Origin: JABEVB01 sp049965775
Lineage (GTDB): Bacteria > Planctomycetota > Phycisphaerae > WQYP01
Length of the DNA stretch: 12,850 nt
Assembly: GCA_049965775.1 (NCBI GenBank)
Contig: JBMFVX010000085.1
Location: 1 to 12,850 of the forward strand
Reading direction: 5' to 3'
Shown piece after piece: positions 1 through 5,778 of this stretch; within the stretch, counting starts at the first letter, position 1, and each line of letters starts with the position of its first letter. Under the pieces are notes generated by a model. That model was not told the DNA's origin and ran no database searches. It worked only from the letters and a program-made list of their open reading frames with translations. Made by a program: the position numbers and the translations under genes.

Positions 1-114
1 GTATGGAGCGAAGGGTATCCAGATTGCGGAAGTGCCGTGCGCCGGGAACGACAAATTAAAGCCAAAAAGTCCGCCAACTGGATTCGCCAAGCTCTCCTAC
101 ATGAGGCAACCTGA
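1..114 (+). CDS. GIY-YIG nuclease, 3' end only (5' end outside window)
   Basis: Reading from base 1 in frame 1 gives 37 codons and a TGA at 112-114. The peptide begins VWSEGYPDCGSAVRRERQIK and ends KKSANWIRQALLHEAT. This is the usual C-terminus of the small stand-alone GIY-YIG proteins (UPF0213/YhbQ-like): a strand ending in W-x-E, then the helix carrying the catalytic Glu (in the RER motif), then a basic K-x-K-K-S-x-x-W tail. The GIY and YIG motifs lie upstream of the window. The same tract recurs in diverged form in the gene at 178-519 (WQEGHPDC against WSEGYPDC), so the two are likely paralogues or tandem copies. Family members are thought to cut DNA; their cellular role is poorly known. 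The stop codon abuts a tRNA-like segment. Confidence 0.72.
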   Translation, partial: VWSEGYPDCGSAVRRERQIKAKKSANWIRQALLHEAT

Positions 115-176
115 GAGCAGCCGGCTGTTAATCCCGATAGCCATCGGGATTGTAGGTTCGAATCCTACCCGCGGAG
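115..176 (+). pseudogene. tRNA-Asn-like 3' half (decayed or chimeric tRNA)
   Basis: From 5' to 3' I see GAGC at 115-118, matching the 3' strand of a D stem, and A119. GCCGG (120-124) matches a 5' anticodon stem, and CTGTTAA (125-131) is a 7-base anticodon loop with anticodon GTT (Asn). A perfect T arm follows, with stem GTAGG 152-156, loop TTCGAAT 157-163 and stem CCTAC 164-168. CCGCGGA (169-175) would be the acceptor 3' strand and G176 the discriminator base. Bases upstream of 115 belong to a nuclease reading frame, so there is no 5' acceptor strand or full D arm. The 3' anticodon-stem strand is replaced by a hairpin (130-151). It therefore cannot fold as a working tRNA. It may be an integration scar or part of a mobile unit. 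Confidence 0.6.
130..151. repeat. Perfect 9-bp inverted repeat inside the tRNA-like segment
   Basis: AATCCCGAT (130-138), AGCC loop (139-142), ATCGGGATT (143-151) form a perfect hairpin. It sits exactly where the 3' strand of the anticodon stem and the variable region should be. A 9-bp perfect stem with a 4-base loop is unlikely by chance at a given site, and it resembles short palindromic (REP-like) repeats. Whether it is repeated elsewhere in the genome cannot be seen here. Confidence 0.65.
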
Positions 177-177
177 T

Positions 178-519
178 TTGACTGAACAATCAAGTCCATT
201 CTGGGTATACATTCTCCAAAACGAGCAAGGCCAATTCTACGTCGGCAGCGCCAGCGACTTGTCGGCACGTATAGCCCATCACAATATGATCCCAGATGAC
301 CATCCCGGTTGGACACAAAAGCACGGGCCTTGGCGACTCGTTTGGCAGGAAGGCCACCCAGACTGCCGCGCCGCCGCGCTTGGTGCCGAGCGGCATTGGC
401 GGGGCCGCTGGCGATTTGAACCGCCCGGTGGCAGGCGGCGTAGTACTTTGGTACAGTGCAAAGGTGATTTGACTCATCAGCCCCGGCGGGTTGGCCATGA
501 GAGTTTGGTTCAGGCTTGA
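178..519 (+). CDS. GIY-YIG nuclease domain protein with atypical C-terminus
   Basis: The protein has 113 residues. Its first two thirds match the compact GIY-YIG fold. The GIY motif is V10-Y11-I12, the YIG motif is Y21-V22-G23, the probable catalytic Arg is R31 (LSARIAHHN), and the strand GPWRLVWQEGHPDC leads to a candidate catalytic Glu at E71. The usual K-x-K-K-S-x-x-W tail, present in the copy ending at 114, is missing. Residues from about 72 are Arg/Gly/Pro-rich and look like read-through of unrelated sequence, so the gene may be 3'-damaged. The TTG at 178 is the only plausible start in this frame; no ribosome binding site precedes it and it lies just after a tRNA-like 3' end. Upstream the frame stays open back to the stop at 112-114. 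The N-terminal family call is firm; whether the protein is active is doubtful. Confidence 0.68.
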   Translation: MTEQSSPFWVYILQNEQGQFYVGSASDLSARIAHHNMIPDDHPGWTQKHGPWRLVWQEGHPDCRAAALGAERHWRGRWRFEPPGGRRRSTLVQCKGDLTHQPRRVGHESLVQA

Positions 520-536
520 GTATAAAGGATTGCGTA

Positions 537-1094
537 ATGGCAAAATCAGAAGGTTCGTCAATTCTTGCGGCGGTGACGCCGGCCATTGTCATAGCAATTT
601 TGGTAACGCTGGTGGTGCGGCTGGCACCCAAGAGCGTTGCGGCTTCGGGGCAAGCCGGCCCAGCCCCCGTTTTTGTGCACATGGATGGAGCCAATGCGTT
701 TGTTGAATCGGTTGTGGCGGTTAAGCCCGGCCAGCCGGTGGTGTTTGTCAATGAAGACACCGGTATGCACATGATTGACAGCTACAACCCGCTTACCGGC
801 AAAATTACCTCTGCCATGGCCGGGGTCGTCCAGGGAACAACAGGTCCCACCGGCACCATCAGCACGTATAAAGTCTCGTTTAAACTCCCCGGTTTTTATT
901 ACTACTATTGCCCGGTGCATGCCGTTTTGAGCAAGATTTACCATGGCTCGGTGCAGCCGGCGCATCGCCCGGGCGTCCACGGATTTCCCGGCTCGATGGC
1001 CGGGCTGATTGTGGTGACAACCGATAAGGCGCTGATTGCCGAAAATCCGCCCAGCAGCCAAAAACGCATTTTGTCAGATTACTTCGGCGGGTAA
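537..1094 (+). CDS. Membrane-anchored cupredoxin (blue copper protein)
   Basis: The protein has 185 residues. ATG 537 is chosen because AAAGGA at 524-529 lies 7 bases upstream; a TTG at 516 in the same frame overlaps the preceding gene and is less likely. Residues 9-30 form one hydrophobic helix with little charge before it, so this is an N-terminal anchor or uncleaved signal that places the rest outside the cytoplasmic membrane. The remainder is a cupredoxin beta-sandwich: GQPVVFVNEDTGMHMID supplies ligand H78, FYYYYCPVH supplies C125 and H128, and GSMAGLIVVT supplies M154. This is the His-Cys-His-Met pattern of type 1 copper sites. The Cys-to-Met loop is unusually long, with 25 residues between H128 and M154. 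Its likely role is single-electron transfer or copper binding; the partner is unknown. It starts 17 bases after the GIY-YIG stop but is functionally unrelated to it. Confidence 0.85.
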   Translation: MAKSEGSSILAAVTPAIVIAILVTLVVRLAPKSVAASGQAGPAPVFVHMDGANAFVESVVAVKPGQPVVFVNEDTGMHMIDSYNPLTGKITSAMAGVVQGTTGPTGTISTYKVSFKLPGFYYYYCPVHAVLSKIYHGSVQPAHRPGVHGFPGSMAGLIVVTTDKALIAENPPSSQKRILSDYFGG

Positions 1095-1130
1095 TCGGCA
1101 ACCAAGCTGTACTGTTGCTTAGCCAATGCG

Positions 1131-1172
1131 GCCCCGGCCATTGCTCAAAGCGGCTCCTCGCTGGGCCGGGGC
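1131..1172 (+). terminator. GC-rich hairpin after the cupredoxin gene, possible terminator
   Basis: GCCCCGGCC (1131-1139) and GGCCGGGGC (1164-1172) are perfect 9-base inverted arms around a 24-base loop. The hairpin lies 37 bases after the cupredoxin stop, in the 233-base gap (1095-1327) before the moxR-like gene. No T-tract follows, so an intrinsic terminator is only one option; an mRNA-stabilising or attenuating structure would fit equally well. I see no convincing -35/-10 pair in the rest of the gap, although a promoter for the downstream operon is expected there. Confidence 0.35.
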
Positions 1173-1327
1173 AGCGCAACATTCCAATATTTCATCGTTT
1201 TCAAAAAATATTCGTGCCCGTGGCAACGTTATGCGGTATGCTAGTCAAGCCGTTGGAAGTGCGCGTATACGCTCTGTCGCAGCGGCGGCAATTGGAGTTG
1301 TGCATACCATCAGCATAGGAGACCCCC

Positions 1328-2413
1328 ATGGCCACGGAACCGTCCGCCTCCGCGTTTTCTGAAATCACGCAAGAAGAGCTTGTGGTGGTGAAAAAGCTCC
1401 AGGAAAGCTATGCGGGGCTTAAGCAAGAATTGGGCAAAATTATCGTCGGCCAGTCGCAGGTTATGGAGGAACTGCTGATTGTGCTGTTTTGCCGCGGACA
1501 TTGCCTGCTCGTTGGCGTCCCGGGGCTGGCTAAAACGCTATTGGTTTCCACACTGGCCCGCACGCTTAACCTGACGTTTAACCGCATTCAATTTACGCCC
1601 GATTTAATGCCTTCTGACATCACCGGCACGGAGGTCATTGAAGAAGACAAATCAACCGGCCAACGTTCGTTGCGTTATGTTAAAGGGCCGGTTTTTGCCA
1701 ATGCCATTCTCGCCGACGAAATCAATCGTACTCCGCCCAAAACCCAGGCGGCCCTGCTCGAAGCCATGCAGGAACATCAGGTAACCGCCGGCGGCGTGCA
1801 GCGCCGCCTGCCGGAACCGTTTATGGTGATGGCCACACAAAACCCCATCGAGCAGGAAGGCACTTATCCTCTGCCGGAGGCGCAGCTGGATCGGTTCATG
1901 TTCAACGTGCTGGTAAGCTACCCAACCGAACAGGAAGAATTCGACATTGTGCGGCTCACCACGGCTCCGCGGCAGGTGGACCTCAAGCAGATTCTTACCG
2001 CAGAAGAAGTGCTCACGCTGCAGGAACTGGTTCGCAAAGTGCCGGTGGCGGATTATGTCATTCGCTACGCGCTTAAACTTACGCGCCAAACGCGGCTGAA
2101 TCAGCCCGACACCCCCAAGTTCATTAAAGATTATGTCTCGTGGGGCGCCGGGCCGCGGGCATCTCAATACCTGGTGCTTGCGGGCAAGGCGCGGGCTTTG
2201 CTGCAGGGCCGGTACCATGTAAGCACCGACGATATTAAGGCGGTGGCGTACCCAACGCTGCGGCATCGGGTGCTTACCAACTTTAATGCCGAGGCGGAAG
2301 GCATACGGCCCGACGACATCATCCGCATGCTTATTGAGCAAACGCCGCGCGAGGGCGATGAGTCCCGCCAGGCGGCGGCGCTGCCCAGGGTTTTTGCGCA
2401 GTCCAAGGCATAA
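1328..2413 (+). CDS. moxR: MoxR-family AAA+ ATPase
   Basis: The protein has 361 residues, somewhat longer than the usual MoxR length of about 320-340. ATG 1328 is preceded by AGGAG at 1317-1321, six bases away. The AAA_3 core shows Walker A GVPGLAKT (63-70), Walker B ILADEINR (127-134), sensor 1 MATQNPIEQEGTYPLPEAQ (168-186) and the arginine-finger region LDRF (187-190). An AAA lid domain with the SWGAGPRASQYL signature lies near residues 270-285. There is no signal peptide or membrane helix, so it is cytoplasmic. MoxR ATPases act with VWA-domain partners as chaperone-like machines that activate or metallate other proteins. Here the next gene is its standard DUF58 partner and two more VWA-type proteins follow. 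It is the first gene of the six-gene cluster. The family is certain; the client is unknown. Confidence 0.96.
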   Translation: MATEPSASAFSEITQEELVVVKKLQESYAGLKQELGKIIVGQSQVMEELLIVLFCRGHCLLVGVPGLAKTLLVSTLARTLNLTFNRIQFTPDLMPSDITGTEVIEEDKSTGQRSLRYVKGPVFANAILADEINRTPPKTQAALLEAMQEHQVTAGGVQRRLPEPFMVMATQNPIEQEGTYPLPEAQLDRFMFNVLVSYPTEQEEFDIVRLTTAPRQVDLKQILTAEEVLTLQELVRKVPVADYVIRYALKLTRQTRLNQPDTPKFIKDYVSWGAGPRASQYLVLAGKARALLQGRYHVSTDDIKAVAYPTLRHRVLTNFNAEAEGIRPDDIIRMLIEQTPREGDESRQAAALPRVFAQSKA

Positions 2414-2443
2414 TGGCCCCGCACATGGAGAGGATTCACCGGC

Positions 2444-3367
2444 ATGTCGCAACTGGCCGAACCCGTTGATTACAGAAAATATCTTGAGCCAAAAACATTG
2501 GCCAAGATCGGCGCGCTAGATTTGCGCGCCCGGCTGATTGTGGAAGGTTTTGTCACAGGTATGCACCGCTCGCCCTACAAGGGCTTTTCGGTGGAGTTTG
2601 CCCAGCACCGGCCTTACACCACCGGCGACGACATAAAATACATAGACTGGAAAGTATTTGGCCGCACCGACCGCCACTACATCAAGCAATACGAGGAAGA
2701 AACCAACCTGCAGGTGATGCTGGTGGTGGATGCGTCGGAATCCATGGCATATGCGGGCCGGGCCACGCCCGACTGGCGCAAGTTTGACTGCGCCATCAGT
2801 ATTGCCGCGTCGCTGGCGTACGTGGCGCTGCATCAGCAGGATTCCGCCGGCCTTGCGGTGTTTGATTCCAAGGTGCGGCGGCTGATACGGCCAAGCAGCA
2901 ACCCGCGGCAATGGCGCACCATTATTGATGAGCTGACGACCACGCCGCGCGACAAAAAAACCACCATCAGCCATGTTCTCGATGAAATGGCCGAAGAATT
3001 GCGCCATCGCAGCCTTATTGTGCTGATCAGCGATTTATTTGATGACCCCGCCGCCATTGCCAAGGGCATTCGGCATTTGCGTTACCGGCGGCACGACCTG
3101 ATTGTGCTGCAAACGCTGGATCACGACGAACTGACGTTTCCGTTTGAAACCACCACGCTGTTTGAAGGCATGGAAGAGCCGAGCCAGGTGGTGGTGGAAC
3201 CACAGGCTATTCGCGAGGCGTATCTGCGTGAGTTGGCGCAGCACCGGGAGGCGGTGCGGCAGCAATGCCATGCGTTGCATGTGGACTATGTGCAGATAGA
3301 CACCAGCCAACCGCTGGATGTTTCGCTGCCGGGCTTTTTAGCCACGCGGGCCGCCCGCATAAAGTAA
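2444..3367 (+). CDS. DUF58 domain protein (MoxR partner, VWA-like)
   Basis: The protein has 307 residues, normal for stand-alone DUF58 proteins. ATG 2444 follows GGAGAGGA at 2427-2434. The DUF58 signature RPYTTGDDIKYIDWKVFGR spans residues 57-74, after the typical GMHRSPYKGFSVEFAQ segment. A VWA-like fold follows, with the MIDAS motif D96-x-S98-x-S100 (VVDASESM) intact and a second acidic site in LISDLFDD (194-201). No membrane helix is seen, so it is probably soluble and cytoplasmic. DUF58 genes almost always follow moxR, and their products are thought to be its direct partners. The gap to the MoxR stop is 30 bases, which supports co-transcription. Confidence is high for the family and low for any specific process. 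Confidence 0.95.
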   Translation: MSQLAEPVDYRKYLEPKTLAKIGALDLRARLIVEGFVTGMHRSPYKGFSVEFAQHRPYTTGDDIKYIDWKVFGRTDRHYIKQYEEETNLQVMLVVDASESMAYAGRATPDWRKFDCAISIAASLAYVALHQQDSAGLAVFDSKVRRLIRPSSNPRQWRTIIDELTTTPRDKKTTISHVLDEMAEELRHRSLIVLISDLFDDPAAIAKGIRHLRYRRHDLIVLQTLDHDELTFPFETTTLFEGMEEPSQVVVEPQAIREAYLRELAQHREAVRQQCHALHVDYVQIDTSQPLDVSLPGFLATRAARIK

Positions 3368-3377
3368 TGCGGTTTAT

Positions 3378-3381
3378 GGAG
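3378..3381 (+). promoter_or_regulatory. Ribosome binding site selecting a TTG start
   Basis: GGAG at 3378-3381 lies 7 bases before TTG 3389 and 22 bases before the first in-frame ATG at 3404. The spacing favours TTG as the start of the BatA-like gene. Confidence 0.55.
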
Positions 3382-3388
3382 TTGTAAC

Positions 3389-5671
3389 TTGCACCTGCCG
3401 AGCATGCCGCTGGGAGTTTTGCCGTTTGTTACGCCGTGGGTATTTTTTGCCGGGGCGGGCGCTCTGAGCATCCCCATTGTGATTCATATGCTTAACCGGC
3501 GGCGCTTTCGCATTCAGCGGTGGGCGGCGATGGAGTTTTTGCTGGCGGCCCATCGGCGCAATGCCCGTCGGCTGAAGTTTCAGCGGTGGCTGTTGCTTTT
3601 GCTGCGTTGCCTGGCTCTTTTGCTGCTGGCGGCGGCCGTGGCGCAGTTCACCTTTGGTTCAACGCTGCTTAACCGGGTGCTTGGTTCAAGTCGGCGGGCG
3701 GCCATTGTGGTATGGGATGATGCGTACCCCATGGGTTATGCCGCACCGGGGCGAGACTCCAACTTTGCCCGATCGCAGCGGCTGCTGGCGGGCTGGCTGG
3801 GGGGGCTTTCAGGCGATGTGCGCGTGGCCATCATCCCGGCTTCCCAAGACGATGCATCGCTGGAGCCGCGGCCAACGCTCGATCATGCGTTGCTGCGCCG
3901 TTTGGTTTTGAGCAAGCACGTTACCGATGCCGCGGTAGACCTGCCGCGGGCTTTGGCCCAGGCGCTCCATCAGGTTCATAAGTTGCAGGGCCAGGCCTCG
4001 CACATACGTGTTGTTGTGCTGATGGATGGCGCCCGCTGCAATTTCGGCATGACCAGCAACGCCTCAGCCGACAGCGACGCAACCGCCCGCCAGCTCGCCC
4101 GGTACATGACCAGGCTTCGCGCGGCGGGCTGTCATGTTATGGTTGCGGACGTTGGCCGGGCGCGGCAATCCAACGTGGCGATAACGCACCTGGCGACGGT
4201 GCGGCCCATGGCTTTGGTCAATCAGCCGCTGGTGCTTTCGTGCCGCGTGTACAACGCCTCGAATGAGCCGCAGGCCAATGTGCCCGTAAGTTTTTATCTT
4301 GATGGCGTTCCGGCGGGGCAGCAAATCATTGGTCGCATTAATCCTGGGGAGAGTCAGGCCATAACAGCGCTGCTTACACAAAGCATTCATTCCAGAGGGC
4401 TGCATGTCATTACAGCTGATATTCCGCCGGACTTTCTGCCGGTGGATAATGTGCGGCGGCTGGTGGTTAAAGCCGTGCGGCACGTGCACATGCTGCTGGT
4501 GGATGGCGACCCCGGCGACTCGGCCACACAAACGCTTGCGGGCACGGCGTGGCTTGCCGCAGCCTTGGCTCCGCTTGAGCACAACAACATTTACAAGCCG
4601 CGTGTCATCAGCGAGGTGGAACTGTCCACCGCATCACTTAGGCATTATGCCGGGGTTGTGCTCAGCGATACGCGCACGCCCGATGCGGCCCAGGCGGCCC
4701 GGCTGCGTAAGTTTGTGGCCGGCGGCGGCTTGCTGATGATTTTTCCGGGGCCACGCACCAATGGTTCTTCCTGGACGCAGTCGCTGGGAGTTGCTCCAAC
4801 CGGGCTGCTGGCGGCGGCCATGGGGCCGGTTGTTTCTGCGCGTTCCGGTGCTGGAAAGCACTATGTTAATTTTGACCTGGCCGGCAGCGAAAATGTCATC
4901 ACCGAGCCGTTTATAGCTGCGGAGCGCGGCGGGCGGCATGTAGGTTTGGCCGGCGTGCGCAACACCCACTATATTAAGCTTGCGGTGCCAACCGATAACG
5001 CCAGTGCTGTGGTGCTGCGCTTTGCCGGCGGCAGCCCGGCTGTGGTGCTGCGACGCATCGGCAAAGGTGCGGTTGTGCAGTGGGCCATTACCGCTAACAC
5101 GCGCTGGAGCGATTTTGCCGCACAACCTTCTTGGCTCCCATTCATTTACCAAATACTTGATTATGGCTTGCCGCCGACTGATGCCTACCGCAATGTGCAG
5201 GTAGGTCAGCGGCTGCATCTGCCGGTGTCACAGGCGCTAATCAACATGGGCGTGGCGTCGGTGAGTTGGTTCGGCCCGCCGGGCAGCAATCCGGCGATCA
5301 CGGCAAAGGTCGGGCCTCAGGGTTTGGCGTGGTCAAGCAGGCCGCTGTGGCATGCCGGCTTGTATGGTCCTCGCATCGGTGCTGATGTGCCCGCGCTTGC
5401 CGTAAATGTAGACCCCGCGGATGCCGAAATACGGCACGTTTCAGCCAGGCGGCAGGCGATGCTGCTGGGTTTGCCGCCGGCCGACATTCTTGAGAATCCG
5501 CAGTCGCTATCGTTGCCGCAGGCAAGCGGCAATGCGGCGGCCGGTAACGCCGGACATAACTTGCTTATGGCCGCCTTGCTGGCACTGCTGGCCGAGGCGC
5601 TGTTGGCGCGGGCTTTTTCGCGTTATCGCCATGCCGAGACGGCGAGTAAAGCGGGGCCGGTAGCGGCGTAA
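3389..5671 (+). CDS. BatA-like membrane protein with degenerate VWA domain
   Basis: The protein has 760 residues. The TTG start is set by GGAG 7 bases upstream. The N-terminal region (about 12-86) is a typical BatA/aerotolerance N-terminal domain: helix PWVFFAGAGALSIPIVIHML, then NRRR and WAAMEFLLAAHRRNARR, then a second helix (68-85). A VWA-like fold follows, but its metal motif reads D110-D-A112-Y-P114, so both MIDAS serines are gone. A CARDB/Ig-like stretch covers about 275-345. An amidotransferase-like fold covers about 366-455 (HVHMLLVDGDPGD, then RKFVAGGGLLMIFPG) with no evident catalytic Cys. Near the C-terminus VNVDPADAEIRHVS matches the VN-x-D-x-x-E-S-D-L type motif of this family, followed by a last helix (724-743). 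It is likely an inner-membrane scaffold with a large periplasmic part. It begins 21 bases after the DUF58 stop. Confidence 0.88.
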   Translation: MHLPSMPLGVLPFVTPWVFFAGAGALSIPIVIHMLNRRRFRIQRWAAMEFLLAAHRRNARRLKFQRWLLLLLRCLALLLLAAAVAQFTFGSTLLNRVLGSSRRAAIVVWDDAYPMGYAAPGRDSNFARSQRLLAGWLGGLSGDVRVAIIPASQDDASLEPRPTLDHALLRRLVLSKHVTDAAVDLPRALAQALHQVHKLQGQASHIRVVVLMDGARCNFGMTSNASADSDATARQLARYMTRLRAAGCHVMVADVGRARQSNVAITHLATVRPMALVNQPLVLSCRVYNASNEPQANVPVSFYLDGVPAGQQIIGRINPGESQAITALLTQSIHSRGLHVITADIPPDFLPVDNVRRLVVKAVRHVHMLLVDGDPGDSATQTLAGTAWLAAALAPLEHNNIYKPRVISEVELSTASLRHYAGVVLSDTRTPDAAQAARLRKFVAGGGLLMIFPGPRTNGSSWTQSLGVAPTGLLAAAMGPVVSARSGAGKHYVNFDLAGSENVITEPFIAAERGGRHVGLAGVRNTHYIKLAVPTDNASAVVLRFAGGSPAVVLRRIGKGAVVQWAITANTRWSDFAAQPSWLPFIYQILDYGLPPTDAYRNVQVGQRLHLPVSQALINMGVASVSWFGPPGSNPAITAKVGPQGLAWSSRPLWHAGLYGPRIGADVPALAVNVDPADAEIRHVSARRQAMLLGLPPADILENPQSLSLPQASGNAAAGNAGHNLLMAALLALLAEALLARAFSRYRHAETASKAGPVAA

Positions 5672-5686
5672 CGGTTTCGGTGGCAC

Positions 5687-5734
5687 GCCGGCAGGCGGCT
5701 GCCGGCAGGCAGCCTGCAGCCTGCAGCCTGCAGC
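5687..5734. repeat. Nested direct and inverted repeats between two operon genes
   Basis: GCCGGCAGGC occurs at 5687-5696 and again at 5701-5710. It is followed by three tandem GCCTGCA units (5712-5718, 5719-5725, 5726-5732). The first motif contains GCAGGC, the complement of GCCTGC, so several alternative hairpins are possible; CTGCCGGCAG at 5699-5708 is itself palindromic. It lies in the 107-base gap between the BatA-like and VWA genes. No T-run follows. It could be a REP-like element, an mRNA processing or stability site, or slippage-derived sequence. Confidence 0.6.
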
Positions 5735-5760
5735 ATGTTGCGACTGCCGCACTATAAGTG

Positions 5761-5765
5761 AAGGA
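5761..5765 (+). promoter_or_regulatory. Weak ribosome binding site of the VWA gene
   Basis: AAGGA at 5761-5765 lies 13 bases before ATG 5779, longer than ideal. The in-frame GTG at 5758 has no such motif upstream, so ATG 5779 (or ATG 5782) is preferred as the start. Confidence 0.35.
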
Positions 5766-5778
5766 AACAGACGCACAG

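Noticed and set aside
128..772. A 214-codon open frame on the minus strand across the tRNA-like segment, the GIY-YIG gene and the cupredoxin start
   Set aside because: It runs antisense to two better-supported genes and ends in the antisense of a tRNA T arm, a well-known source of false proteins. No domain is recognisable.
1263..1272. Ten-base palindrome GCGTATACGC before the MoxR gene, as an operator
   Set aside because: Ten-base palindromes are expected about a dozen times in a window of this size by chance, and no second copy or promoter was seen nearby.
1652..2452. A 266-codon minus-strand open frame opposite the MoxR gene
   Set aside because: It mirrors a certain AAA+ gene; high third-position GC makes long antisense frames common. 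Its composition (many His, Arg, Gly) is not protein-like.
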